From assembly GCF_900660745.1 (NCBI RefSeq), contig NZ_LR215048.1:1550001-1614000 (forward strand): 64,000 bases of DNA. Reading direction: 5' to 3'. This DNA is from Haploplasma axanthum (GTDB lineage: Bacteria > Bacillota_I > Bacilli_A > Acholeplasmatales > Acholeplasmataceae). The notes under the pieces are model-generated. The model worked only from the letters and a program-made list of their open reading frames with translations, searched no databases and was not told the origin of the DNA. Each line of letters opens with the position of its first letter. Within the stretch, counting starts at the first letter, position 1. Both the position numbers and the translations under genes were made by a program. Of the stretch, positions 48,001 to 57,273 are shown in pieces.

Positions 48001-49449
48001 TTAGAATGGATATGCAGGAATAGTAACTAGTTTTAATTCTGGGTATTTTGTTGATACCTTTTCTTTAAATGTATTCCATGTTTGTTCCCATCCTTGTTGA
48101 TTCCATCTGCTACTATTACCAAAGAAATCTCTAAATGCATTTTGCATTTCTTCGTTTAATCCTTGATCATATGCAGAAATGTTTTCCATATTAATCTTTT
48201 TAGCATTTTCAGTAAATAATTTAATATGATTTTGTCCACCTAAGAAACTTGAACCATAGTTTGGATCAGCAGCAATTTTTTCCATTGCTACACTGTTGTT
48301 TGTATAATCTTCTGTTTCTAATGTAATATCTTCCATAATATTTTGATTTGCTGTAAGTTTTAACATTACGTCTCTTACAAGAGTAGGATTATCAGTTCCT
48401 TTAGCTCCAACAATCCAAGTACCACCCCAATAATAGCTTGCTGGCCCTTGAACAACACGGTATTGTCCATATAATCCATTACCTAATTCTTTTTCACCTT
48501 TTGCATCTGCTAATGAATTTCCAAGTAATGTAAAGTTAATTCCCCATGTTGAATAGAAGAATCCAAATGTATCTCCAGTTGGACCTTGTTGAGCTTGCCA
48601 ATCTGATTTCCATAAACCAAATGATTCACCTTGATGGTTATATCCTTTTTCAGCGAAAGTTTTTGCTTGTTTAATCCATTCAATAATTTGTGGATCAACT
48701 ATAATCTCATCTTTATCATTAACCCATGGTGAGCTAACATTATTTGAGAATACACGGTATGAATCATCATTTCCTGCAAGCATTCTAACGCCTGTAGGGA
48801 ATTTAGTATTTGTGTGTTCTTTCATTTCTGCAGCAACTGCATTGAACTTAGCCCAAGTATCAATTTTACCTTGAACAGTTTCTGGTGTTACTCCTGCACC
48901 CCATAATTCTTCAGCGATATCTTGTCTATAAGCAAATAAACCTGGAGTTGCTTGCCATGATAAGCCTCTTAATACTCCTTTAGAATCAGTAACGATATCT
49001 TTAGTATATTGATATTGATTTGCAATTGCTGAATCTCTAATTCCCAAATCATTTTTAACATCTAAAGCATATGTTTCATTTGCATATTTCATCGCATAAT
49101 CTGCTTCAATTAAGAATATATCAATTTTCTTATCAGCTGCTGCACTTTCTTGTGCTTTAAGTGCTAAGTCTAGTTTTTGCTGATAATTATTATCATCATT
49201 TGGATTAATTACCCATTCAACAATAGTTCCATCATCCAAAAGATCTGTACCATCACTATTTGTTTTAACAAATCCTGGATAGAAATTTCTAAATCTGCCT
49301 TGGAATTCATCATTCCAAACATAAATAACTAATCTTTCCCCTTCTTGCTTAAATGTACTTCCATCTGACTTATCATCTTTACACGCAACAAGTACAACTG
49401 CCGTTACAGCAATTAACAATAAACCAAATACTTTTTTTAGTCCTTTCAT
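48001..49449 (-). CDS. Sugar-binding lipoprotein of CUT1 ABC transporter
   Basis: 482 residues. The signal peptide ends in lipobox VLVAC, so Cys23 is lipidated and the mature protein is tethered to the membrane. The body fits the MalE-type solute-binding family (SBP_bac_1), with VIYVWNDEFQGRFRNFYPGF at the start and SFLGGQNHIKLFTENAKKIN near the end. The many tryptophans (WKSDWQAQQG, YYWGGTWIVG) suit stacking on an extended oligosaccharide. AAGGAG lies eight nt upstream. Second gene of operon 1, 46 nt after lacI 2. The ligand is inferred from the neighbouring glycosidases, not shown. Confidence 0.92.
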   Translation of the reverse strand: MKGLKKVFGLLLIAVTAVVLVACKDDKSDGSTFKQEGERLVIYVWNDEFQGRFRNFYPGFVKTNSDGTDLLDDGTIVEWVINPNDDNNYQQKLDLALKAQESAAADKKIDIFLIEADYAMKYANETYALDVKNDLGIRDSAIANQYQYTKDIVTDSKGVLRGLSWQATPGLFAYRQDIAEELWGAGVTPETVQGKIDTWAKFNAVAAEMKEHTNTKFPTGVRMLAGNDDSYRVFSNNVSSPWVNDKDEIIVDPQIIEWIKQAKTFAEKGYNHQGESFGLWKSDWQAQQGPTGDTFGFFYSTWGINFTLLGNSLADAKGEKELGNGLYGQYRVVQGPASYYWGGTWIVGAKGTDNPTLVRDVMLKLTANQNIMEDITLETEDYTNNSVAMEKIAADPNYGSSFLGGQNHIKLFTENAKKINMENISAYDQGLNEEMQNAFRDFFGNSSRWNQQGWEQTWNTFKEKVSTKYPELKLVTIPAYPF

Positions 49450-49495
49450 TTCTTTTCTCCTTTTTATATTTCATAGCTTTTGCTATGTTTATTAA

Positions 49496-50503
49496 CTATA
49501 TTCGCTTGACCGTTTGGCCCTTTTGTAAATAACCATTAATTGTTATTTGTTCAGACAGGTATGTTTTGGGATGCATTATCATTTCAATTAATTTATTAGC
49601 TGCCATTAACCCAATTTGCACACTATCTTGTACATACGTTGTTAATTTGGGTCTAAGAATTCTTGATAGATATATACCATCATAACCAACAACACTAATA
49701 TCCTCTGGTATCTTAAAACCATGTTTTTCAATTTCAGTTAACCCGCCCATGTACGAATAGTCATCTGGATAGATAATACATGTAGGCCGATTTTCCATTT
49801 CTAATAATTCTCTTGTTGCAATACCACTATATTTTGGAATATGATATTCAGCACTTCTTATATACTCTATTGGTACATTAATGTCTAATTCTTCACAAGC
49901 TTTATAAAAACTTGCTAAACGCTGTCTTGTAACATCTGTATCCTCACCATGTATAAATGCAATTCTTCTATGTCCCATTTCATATACATGTTTAACAATT
50001 TCTTCCAAACCTTTTTTATTATCTGACATAATTGCAGTTTTATTATGAAACTGGTAATCAATTGTTACAGTTGGCATATCAGAATTGACAAGTGCCATAA
50101 TCTTAGGATCTTGAAAATCTGCTGATACTATTATTACCCCATCACATCCACGATATCTCGCATGATTTAAATACGAATTTTTTGATGAACCAATCTTGTT
50201 ACTAATAAATGTTAAATCATATCCTTGCCTCTCAGCTTCCATCTTAATTCCATTAAGTATAATACTAAAATACTCATGTCCTAATCCACTATCAGAATTA
50301 TCAACAAATATTAACCCTAAGTTCTGCGATCTTTTTGTTTTTAAGCTTCTAGCACTTGAATTAGCAATATAACCCATCTTATTTGCTTTTTCAACTATTT
50401 TTCTTGTCGTATCGCCACTTATTTCATGAGATCTATTTAGGGCTTTACTGACTGTTGAAACCGATACACCACAAGCTTTTGCAATATCTTTTATTCTAAT
50501 CAC
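49496..50503 (-). CDS. LacI-family regulator 2, first gene of operon 1
   Basis: 335 residues with a GTG start; AAAGG lies 11 nt upstream. The helix-turn-helix is IAKACGVSVSTVSKALNRS and the hinge region NSSARSLKTKRSQNLGLIF; the effector domain follows (GCDGVIIVSAD, GYDGIYLSRILRP). It is transcribed first in the lacI-binding protein-permease-permease-GH94 operon. A perfect 14-bp palindrome lies directly downstream of the operon's -10 element, so autoregulation by roadblock or occlusion is expected. The inducer is presumably an oligosaccharide or product of the pathway. Confidence 0.92.
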   Translation of the reverse strand: MIRIKDIAKACGVSVSTVSKALNRSHEISGDTTRKIVEKANKMGYIANSSARSLKTKRSQNLGLIFVDNSDSGLGHEYFSIILNGIKMEAERQGYDLTFISNKIGSSKNSYLNHARYRGCDGVIIVSADFQDPKIMALVNSDMPTVTIDYQFHNKTAIMSDNKKGLEEIVKHVYEMGHRRIAFIHGEDTDVTRQRLASFYKACEELDINVPIEYIRSAEYHIPKYSGIATRELLEMENRPTCIIYPDDYSYMGGLTEIEKHGFKIPEDISVVGYDGIYLSRILRPKLTTYVQDSVQIGLMAANKLIEMIMHPKTYLSEQITINGYLQKGQTVKRI

Positions 50504-50520
50504 TGAGCATCAAACCTTTC

Positions 50521-50534
50521 CGAAAACGTTTTCG
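50521..50534. promoter_or_regulatory. Perfect LacI-type operator of operon 1
   Basis: CGAAAACGTTTTCG is a perfect palindrome with the central CG of LacI/CcpA sites. It starts 8 nt downstream of the -10, covering the expected transcription start, and is 18 nt before the lacI 2 start. Confidence 0.75.
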
Positions 50535-50541
50535 CAATTTC

Positions 50542-50570
50542 ATTATATCACTGCAAAAAATAGTTGTCAA
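50542..50570 (-). promoter_or_regulatory. Promoter of operon 1
   Basis: TTGACA, 17-nt spacer, TATAAT: both hexamers match consensus exactly. Confidence 0.88.
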
Positions 50571-50589
50571 TCTATAACAAGTCACATTT

Positions 50590-50658
50590 GTAAGCGTTTT
50601 TACGAAACTTTTTTAAAGAATCGCGTAACTATCGCATTATATCAATGAAATCGTTTTC
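50590..50658. promoter_or_regulatory. Two further operator-like sites upstream of operon 1
   Basis: GTAAGCGTTTTTAC (50590-50603) and GAAATCGTTTTC (50647-50658) are imperfect palindromes with the CG core. They lie 20 and 77 bp upstream of the -35 and could be catabolite-control or secondary LacI sites. Confidence 0.45.
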
Positions 50659-50671
50659 GTATTTTCTATAA

Positions 50672-50716
50672 TAAAAAAAGCACAACAGCCTTTTATTTGA
50701 TTGTTATGCTTTTTTA
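50672..50716 (-). terminator. Terminator of operon 2
   Basis: AAAAAAGCATAACA and TGTTGTGCTTTTTT pair (one mismatch) around a 14-nt loop and continue in T, 38 nt past the GH43 stop. Confidence 0.7.
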
Positions 50717-50753
50717 AGTAAAGTTTTACTAAAAAATAATTAATTTTTTTATC

Positions 50754-52241
50754 TTATTTATACGTGCATTTGAAATTTCTGAAAATAGCTTCGTTAGATT
50801 TATCTGTACTATGTGCAAATAAACCAATTATTACTCCTGTAAATCCTGTGGCTACTTCTGACGATAAATACCTAGTATCTAATGATCCCAAAAATGTTTC
50901 TTCACAAATCTTATCATAGTAAAATTTATAATCATTGTTGGTTGCTTCAATCAAAAGCTTTACATTGTTAGATTTAATATCACTTTTTTTAACTAAATGA
51001 TTGATTGGTCCAATATTTGCTTTTAGTTGAACAGAAAAAACACCCTTTTCTTTTTTTAAAAGTAAATCATAATGATGCTTTTCATCCATATAAAGTGTTA
51101 TTCCTGCTTCACCATGGTCAATAGTTAAATTACATGTTATTAAAGCATTAAAATCTTTTTGTCTTATGCCAATAAATGTTGGAGATGAATTTAAATCATT
51201 AAGAGTTTTATTATTACCTCTCAAGATATACTTTTCATTATCTAACTGATAAAAATCTTTATTTTTTTCTCTTAAATGAATCCATTCTAAATTAGGATTT
51301 GTATTTTCAAACGAAAAGGCTTTCCTATTTTTTTGGATAAAGCTACCTTTAATTTCATATTCTTCTTCCGTAGTACCATTATTACCCGCAGTAAACCATC
51401 CATTGGAATCAAATTTTACTGGTGTCATAAATGTTTCTCTGCCTAGATGATGAAATGGATCCCATTGTCCAATTTGACGAAATCCTAAATGAATTAGAAA
51501 CCAATCTCCATGTTTATCTTGAATCAAATCTCCATGTCCAACACCTTGTATTTCAAATCCACCTAAGTTCCTATTCGTTAAAACTGGATTTTTAGGGTAA
51601 TCTTCAAATGGTCCATATGGACTTTTTGCTCTTGCATAAGTTACCATATGTCCAAATTCTGTTCCACCTTCTGCAGCAAGCAAATAATACCAATCACTTA
51701 TTTTATATAAATGTGGTGCTTCTAAGTATCTTCCACCTGAACCTTGCCATACACATTTACTTTTAGTTAACTTTTTACCAGTTTCAATATCTATTTCACT
51801 TTGAATCACACCACTAATCCCAAAGTCATCAATTCCATTACTCATAAAATAAACTTTGTTATCTTCAAAATATAATGACGGATCAATACCATCTTGATCA
51901 ATAAATATTGGTTCTGACCACTCACCGTAAATATCATCAGTATAGACAATTGAATGCTTTCTTGTTTTATTATTTGTCGTTGTCATATAAAATCTATCAT
52001 TATGAAACCTGATAGTTGGAGCAAAAACTCCACTAGAGCTTTCAATATTTTCAAGTTCTACTTGTGAATCTCTCGTTAAACAATTACCAATTTGTTTCCA
52101 ATTAACTAAATCTTCACTTTCAAAGACTGGAACACCTGGGAAATATTGCATTGTACTAGTTACAAGATAATATTTTCCATTTGCTTCACACACACTTGGA
52201 TCAGCATAGAAACCTTTAATTATTGGATTTTTATAAATCAT
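50754..52241 (-). CDS. GH43 beta-xylosidase / alpha-L-arabinofuranosidase
   Basis: 495 residues without a signal peptide, hence cytoplasmic. The five-blade GH43 catalytic domain shows the three acids: Asp14 in FYADPSV (base), Asp120 in DGIDPSLYF (pKa modulator) and Glu174 in RYLEAPHLYK (acid). A C-terminal beta-sandwich of about 190 residues (GITLYMDEKHHYDLLLKK) matches the usual GH43 accessory domain. Family members remove xylose or arabinose from plant glycan side chains. The specificity cannot be told from sequence alone; in a xyloglucan setting, arabinosyl or xylosyl side units are candidates. Last gene of operon 2, 16 nt after GH94 b. Confidence 0.9.
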   Translation of the reverse strand: MIYKNPIIKGFYADPSVCEANGKYYLVTSTMQYFPGVPVFESEDLVNWKQIGNCLTRDSQVELENIESSSGVFAPTIRFHNDRFYMTTTNNKTRKHSIVYTDDIYGEWSEPIFIDQDGIDPSLYFEDNKVYFMSNGIDDFGISGVIQSEIDIETGKKLTKSKCVWQGSGGRYLEAPHLYKISDWYYLLAAEGGTEFGHMVTYARAKSPYGPFEDYPKNPVLTNRNLGGFEIQGVGHGDLIQDKHGDWFLIHLGFRQIGQWDPFHHLGRETFMTPVKFDSNGWFTAGNNGTTEEEYEIKGSFIQKNRKAFSFENTNPNLEWIHLREKNKDFYQLDNEKYILRGNNKTLNDLNSSPTFIGIRQKDFNALITCNLTIDHGEAGITLYMDEKHHYDLLLKKEKGVFSVQLKANIGPINHLVKKSDIKSNNVKLLIEATNNDYKFYYDKICEETFLGSLDTRYLSSEVATGFTGVIIGLFAHSTDKSNEAIFRNFKCTYK

Positions 52242-52257
52242 ATATATTATCCCCTTT

Positions 52258-54678
52258 CTATATATAAGATATCACATCATAAGTTTCAACATTATCTATA
52301 ACTTCAACAATATTTCCACTTATTTCTTTACCATTAACTATTGTAATTCCTTTTTTCTTTTCATCTTTTATTACTTGAATTTCAAAATCTTTATCTCTAA
52401 ATCTTCGATATACTCTCACATTATCTATTTCACTTGGTAACACTGGATCTATTTCTAATCCATCATAATGTGCTCTTACTCCAACTATATGTGCACTTGC
52501 TGCTACAAATGTCCATGATGCTGTTCCAGTTAACCAACTGTTCTTTGCTTCTCCATAATTCTTTGCAGCTCTTCCTGCAATTGTTTGACTATATACATAC
52601 GGTTCTGTTCTATGTATTTCGCTCTTATCTTCTATAAATGCTGGGGCGTTTCTCTTATATAAGTCAAAAGCTTTTTCACCATCTCTTATCGTTGTATAGC
52701 CTATTACTACCCATGGATTATTATGACAGAACACACTTCCATTTTCTTTATTCCCTGGTGGATACGATGTTATCTCTCCAAGTTCTAAATGATATTTTGT
52801 GTATGCTGGATATAATAATTCTGCTCCATATTCATTCTTCAAGTATTTATCTACACTAGCTAGTGCTTTCTTACCATATTCTATTCCACCTATTTCTGCC
52901 ATTGTACAGAATCCTTGAGGTTCTATAAATATCTTTCCTTCTTCAGACTCATTACTTCCAACCTTATTTCCAAATGCGTCATATGCTCTTAAATACCATT
53001 CGCCATCCCAACCATGGTTTATTACTGCCTTACTCATCAAATCAATTTCTTTTTTAACTAAACTTGCTTCTTCATGTTTTCCTGTTCTCTCACAGATTTC
53101 TACATATTCAGTTGCATATTTTACAAACATTCCTGCTATAAATACACTTTCTGCATCTGAGTCTATATTTCCTGTTGTTTGAAATGATTCTCCTGGATTC
53201 TTAGAAAAACAGTTTAAGTTTAAGCAGTCATTCCAGTCTGCTCTTCCTATTAATGGTAATCCATGTGGTCCTTTATTATTTATTGTGTAATGGATACTTG
53301 CATATAAGTGATTAAATAATGGTTCTTCACTTCCTACTTCATTATTATATGGAACCATTTCTTCTAATATTGTATAGTCGTTTGTTTCTTTTATGTATGC
53401 TGATACTGCAGCTACTAGCCATAATGGATCATCATTAAATCCTGATCCTATATTTGCATTACCTTTCTTTGTTAGTGGTTGGTACTGATGATATGTACTT
53501 CCATCTTTCATTTGGATAGATGCTAAGTCAATAATTCGCTCTCTTGAACGTTCTGGTATCATATGAACAAATCCTAAGATATCTTGACAGCTATCTCTAA
53601 ATCCCATACCTCGCCCTGTTCCACTCTCATAATAACTTGCTGATCTACTCATATTAAATGTTGTCATACATTGGTATTGGTTCCAGATATTTATCATTCG
53701 ATCGAATTTTTCATTATTACTATTTATTTGGTATTTAGAGAGTGTTTCATTCCAGAATGTTTTTAATTCTTCAAATGCTTTCTCAACATTTATGATATCT
53801 TGGTACTTACTGATTTCTTTCTTTACTTCTCTTTTATTAATAACATTTAAACTTTCGAATTTCTCTTCTTCTTTATTTTCATAGTAACCTAATTGATATA
53901 CTAATGTTTTTTCTTCGTTTGGTTTTAATCCAATTTCTACTTCTAAACTAGCAATTGGTGAACCTCCACTTGCTAAACTATTTTTACTTTTTAAGGTTTC
54001 TATTACTTCTGCATCTCTCCATGTATTATAGTTGCTTCCTAAAAATGCTTCTCTACTCGTATCAAATCCTTTTATTTCTTTATTTACATTGTAGTATGCG
54101 AAATGGTTTCTTCTTTCACGATACTCCGTTTTATGATACACTGTATTTTCTTCTACTTCTACTTCCCCTATATTTAGGTTTCTTTGGAAATTCGTTTGAT
54201 CATCTTCTGCATTCCATAATGCCCATTCTACTAATCCAAATAGTTTTATGTTTCTTTCTTTTTTTGTTTTATTTTTTACTTTTACTACATGAATCTCTAC
54301 TTTATCATTTAATGGAATAAAATATGTTATACTCACTTCTATTCCATTTTTTTCTCCTGTTATTATCGTATATCCTAGTCCATGTCTTGTTTCATATTTA
54401 TCTAATTTCATCTTTAATGGTAGATATCCTGGATTCCATGTTACTTCTCCATCATTTATGTAGTAATATCTTCCACCAAAGTCAGTTGGTACATTATTAT
54501 AGCGATATCTTGTCAGTCTTCTTAATTTAGCGTCTTGGTAAAATGTATACCCTCCACCTGTATTTGAGATTAATCCATAATATCCATTATTTCCTAAATA
54601 GTTTATCCATGGTACTGGTGTTAATGGTTCTTTTATTACATATTCTTTTCTCTTATCATCGAATTGTCCATATTTCAT
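52258..54678 (-). CDS. Cellobiose phosphorylase (GH94), copy b
   Basis: 806 residues with GAGG eight nt upstream of the ATG. Same enzyme as copy a, with RADWNDCLNLNC and the predicted acid Asp484. Residues about 1-247 and 322-770 are nearly identical to copy a, with long identical DNA runs. Residues 248-321 (IGLKPNEEKTLVYQLGYY) and the C-terminal 40 (EIQVIKDEKKKG) are clearly different. That mosaic suggests gene conversion of the catalytic core. Second gene after lacI 3 in operon 2, 10 nt downstream. It would process cellobiose released from trimmed oligosaccharides. Confidence 0.93.
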   Translation of the reverse strand: MKYGQFDDKRKEYVIKEPLTPVPWINYLGNNGYYGLISNTGGGYTFYQDAKLRRLTRYRYNNVPTDFGGRYYYINDGEVTWNPGYLPLKMKLDKYETRHGLGYTIITGEKNGIEVSITYFIPLNDKVEIHVVKVKNKTKKERNIKLFGLVEWALWNAEDDQTNFQRNLNIGEVEVEENTVYHKTEYRERRNHFAYYNVNKEIKGFDTSREAFLGSNYNTWRDAEVIETLKSKNSLASGGSPIASLEVEIGLKPNEEKTLVYQLGYYENKEEEKFESLNVINKREVKKEISKYQDIINVEKAFEELKTFWNETLSKYQINSNNEKFDRMINIWNQYQCMTTFNMSRSASYYESGTGRGMGFRDSCQDILGFVHMIPERSRERIIDLASIQMKDGSTYHQYQPLTKKGNANIGSGFNDDPLWLVAAVSAYIKETNDYTILEEMVPYNNEVGSEEPLFNHLYASIHYTINNKGPHGLPLIGRADWNDCLNLNCFSKNPGESFQTTGNIDSDAESVFIAGMFVKYATEYVEICERTGKHEEASLVKKEIDLMSKAVINHGWDGEWYLRAYDAFGNKVGSNESEEGKIFIEPQGFCTMAEIGGIEYGKKALASVDKYLKNEYGAELLYPAYTKYHLELGEITSYPPGNKENGSVFCHNNPWVVIGYTTIRDGEKAFDLYKRNAPAFIEDKSEIHRTEPYVYSQTIAGRAAKNYGEAKNSWLTGTASWTFVAASAHIVGVRAHYDGLEIDPVLPSEIDNVRVYRRFRDKDFEIQVIKDEKKKGITIVNGKEISGNIVEVIDNVETYDVISYI

Positions 54679-54688
54679 TTTTCTTTCC

Positions 54689-55702
54689 TCAATCTTGTAT
54701 TTTTTTTACGGTTTGACCAATTTGTAAATAACCATCAATGATAATCTTTTCTGCTAAGTATGTCTTAGGATTTTCTATCATTTTAATTAATTCACTTGTT
54801 GCTGTTTCACCAATTTTTTCACTTTCTTGTACATATGTAGTTAAAACAGGTCTTAATATTCTTGATAGATAAATCCCATCATACCCAACAACACTAATAT
54901 CATCAGGAATCTTTAAACCATGTTTCTCAATTTCCGTTAATCCACCCATATATGAATAATCATCGGGAAATATTATACATGTCGGTCTTTTTTCAAGTTC
55001 TATTAATTCTTTTGTTGCTATTCCACTATTTTTAGGAATATGATATTCCGCAGTTTTAATATATTCATCAGGTATATTAATTCCAAGTTCTTCACATGTA
55101 CGATAAAAACTTGCAAGTCTTTGTTTAGTAACATCTGTATCTTCGCCATGAATAAAAGCGATTCTTTCATGCCCCATTGTATGAAGGTATCTAACAATTT
55201 CTTCTAAACCTCTAGTATTGTCGGACATAATTGCTGTTCGATTGTGAAATTGATAATCGATTGTTATTGTTGGCATATCTGATTCAACAAGGGCAATTAT
55301 TTTAGGATCATGAAAATCAGCAGATACAATAATAACTCCATCACACCCTCGATATTTAGCATGGTTTAAATAAGAATTACGTGATCTTCCTATGCTACTA
55401 CTTATGAATGTTAAATCATAACCTTGTTCTTCTGCTTCTTTTTTTATTCCATTTAAAATCACACTAAAATATTCATGTCCTAATCCACTGTCTGATTTAT
55501 CGACAAAAATTAATCCAAGATTTTGTGACCTTTTAGTTTTTAAACTTCTAGCATTTGAATTAGCTATATATCCAAGTTGGTTCGCTTTTTCAACTATTTT
55601 TTTTGTTGTTTCATCACTAATCTCATGTGATCTATTTAATGCCTTGCTTACAGTGGATATTGAGACTCCACATGCAATAGCAATATCTTTTATCTTTATC
55701 AT
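54689..55702 (-). CDS. LacI-family regulator 3
   Basis: 337 residues from the ATG at 55702, with GAAGGG 10 nt upstream; a TTG at 55705 is less likely and paralogues also begin MI(K/R). The helix-turn-helix is IAIACGVSISTVSKALNRS and the hinge NSNARSLKTKRSQNLGLIF. It closely resembles LacI 1 and 2, including the effector-domain blocks, so the three may sense related sugars. An operator at 55716-55733 and a candidate promoter lie immediately upstream, inside the end of the GH29 gene. It probably represses itself, GH94 b and GH43, and may also affect the upstream genes at another site. Confidence 0.92.
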   Translation of the reverse strand: MIKIKDIAIACGVSISTVSKALNRSHEISDETTKKIVEKANQLGYIANSNARSLKTKRSQNLGLIFVDKSDSGLGHEYFSVILNGIKKEAEEQGYDLTFISSSIGRSRNSYLNHAKYRGCDGVIIVSADFHDPKIIALVESDMPTITIDYQFHNRTAIMSDNTRGLEEIVRYLHTMGHERIAFIHGEDTDVTKQRLASFYRTCEELGINIPDEYIKTAEYHIPKNSGIATKELIELEKRPTCIIFPDDYSYMGGLTEIEKHGLKIPDDISVVGYDGIYLSRILRPVLTTYVQESEKIGETATSELIKMIENPKTYLAEKIIIDGYLQIGQTVKKIQD

Positions 55703-55715
55703 CAATACACAACCC

Positions 55716-55733
55716 TTCGAAATCGTTTTCGAA
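55716..55733. promoter_or_regulatory. LacI-type operator upstream of lacI 3
   Basis: TTCGAAATCGTTTTCGAA is an 18-bp palindrome with one mismatched base pair on each side of the centre. It matches the operator of operon 1 in its CGAAA..CGTTTTCG core and sits six bp below the -10. Confidence 0.7.
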
Positions 55734-55738
55734 TAATA

Positions 55739-55767
55739 ATATTATTCCATTTCCACTTTAAAAACAA
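55739..55767 (-). promoter_or_regulatory. Candidate internal promoter for lacI 3-GH94 b-GH43
   Basis: TTGTTT, 17-nt spacer, TAATAT, overlapping the end of the GH29 gene and followed by the operator at 55716-55733, the same layout as operon 1. Confidence 0.5.
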
Positions 55768-57202
55768 TTGGATAATTGTCATAACTTTTATCTAATTCAA
55801 TTGTTAAAAACTCTTCATTATGTTTAAAACTTACTTCTTTTTGTGTTTCTAGTAAAACAACTTTTTTTATACTACTAAATATGCCTTCTGTTTTTTCAGT
55901 CGCTTTTCTAAGTGTTTTCACATTAAATCTCTTTGTATCTCTTGGATTTAAAACAAAAACATATACAGCACCGTTGTTTGCTGTAAATCTGAAATCATCA
56001 TTTTTATATTCAATTTTCTTCTCAGAAAACTTACCTTCAATTTCTATTGTGCTTCCTTCGCCAAAAATTAAATATGGAATTGATTCATAAATAGCTTCAC
56101 CATTTTTTTCTAACCATTTACCAATATTTTCAAGCATTTTCTCTTCGTACTGAGGAATTGAACCATCACCTTTAGGTCCAATATTTAAAAGAAGGTTTCC
56201 ATTTTTACTGACAACATCAATTAATAATGTTAAAACATCATTCTCCGTCTTATAATCCAAATTATTAGTATAACACCATGAGTTATTAGCTATTGCAGTT
56301 TCTGTTTGCCATGGGAAATGTTTTAATTCTTTAAATCTCCCTCTTTCAATCTCAACGATTCCAGATCCATAAACAAAAGCATCATGTTTATAAGCAATGA
56401 TTACATCTTTATTGTTTTTAAACGCATTATTATAATAATATGCAGCAACTTTTTTTAAATATGGTTTAAATGCTTCATGTTGAATCCACCAATCAAAATA
56501 CAAAATCTTAGGATCATATTTATCAATAATTTCAACTGTTCTTTCTAACCAATCTTCAAGAAATTCTTTTGAAGGTTTAGGTTCACTTTGAAAATCATAT
56601 GCACCCTTTTCTTCGAATGATGGCCAGTAAAAGTCACCTTTTCTTGACTCTTGCGGAATATCACTTTCAAATTTTTTTCCATGACTCATAAAAAACCAAT
56701 GTTCTGCCCTATGTGTTGAAGTACAAAAAATTAAATTTTCATTGTTAAAAGCATTTTTTAATTCACCTAAAATATCTTTTTTAGGTCCCATTTCATAAGA
56801 ATTCCATTTTGAAATATCGCTTTTATACATTTGGAAACCATCATGGTGTTCAGCAACTGGAAAAACATATTTTGCTCCAGATTTTTTAATTATTTTAGCC
56901 CAATGACTTGGATCAAATTTATCAGCTTTAAACATTGGAATAAAGTCTTTATATCCAAACCCTTTATGAGCCCCATATGTTTCAATATGATGTTTAAATT
57001 CTTCCATACCTTCAATATACATATTTCTTGAATACCATTCATTGTTAAATGCTGGAACGCTATATAGACCCCAGTGGATAAAAATACCAAATTTACTATT
57101 TTTAAACCATGATGGAATATTTTTCTTTTGAAGCGATTCCCATGTGTCTTTAAAAGGTCCTTCATTAATTACTTTTTCTATTTCACTTATTTTTTTATAC
57201 AT
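55742..57202 (-). CDS. Alpha-L-fucosidase (GH29)
   Basis: 486 residues from the second of two adjacent ATGs (57202), which is six nt from GAGG. No signal peptide, so cytoplasmic. GH29 landmarks: KFGIFIHWGLYSVPAFNNEW at 37-56, VAEHHDGFQMYKSDISKWN at 116-134 and the predicted nucleophile Asp237 in KILYFDWW; NLLLNIGPKGDGSIP follows. GH29 enzymes release alpha-linked L-fucose by a retaining mechanism. With the neighbouring beta-galactosidase and alpha-xylosidase it would remove the fucose-galactose-xylose side chain of xyloglucan stepwise, fucose first. A stable hairpin lies in the 71-nt gap after GH31. Confidence 0.92.
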   Translation of the reverse strand: MYKKISEIEKVINEGPFKDTWESLQKKNIPSWFKNSKFGIFIHWGLYSVPAFNNEWYSRNMYIEGMEEFKHHIETYGAHKGFGYKDFIPMFKADKFDPSHWAKIIKKSGAKYVFPVAEHHDGFQMYKSDISKWNSYEMGPKKDILGELKNAFNNENLIFCTSTHRAEHWFFMSHGKKFESDIPQESRKGDFYWPSFEEKGAYDFQSEPKPSKEFLEDWLERTVEIIDKYDPKILYFDWWIQHEAFKPYLKKVAAYYYNNAFKNNKDVIIAYKHDAFVYGSGIVEIERGRFKELKHFPWQTETAIANNSWCYTNNLDYKTENDVLTLLIDVVSKNGNLLLNIGPKGDGSIPQYEEKMLENIGKWLEKNGEAIYESIPYLIFGEGSTIEIEGKFSEKKIEYKNDDFRFTANNGAVYVFVLNPRDTKRFNVKTLRKATEKTEGIFSSIKKVVLLETQKEVSFKHNEEFLTIELDKSYDNYPIVFKVEME

Positions 57203-57220
57203 CATATACCTCGTTTATAT

Positions 57221-57262
57221 ATTGAAAGGTCAGCACCTTGTTAAAGGGTTGACCATTTCAAT
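57221..57262 (-). promoter_or_regulatory. Intercistronic hairpin between GH31 and GH29
   Basis: ATTGAAATGGTCA and TGACCTTTCAAT pair with one bulged base, with further pairing in the loop. No T run follows on the minus strand, so it is more likely an mRNA processing or stability element than a terminator. Confidence 0.55.
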
Positions 57263-57273
57263 ACTTATTAATT

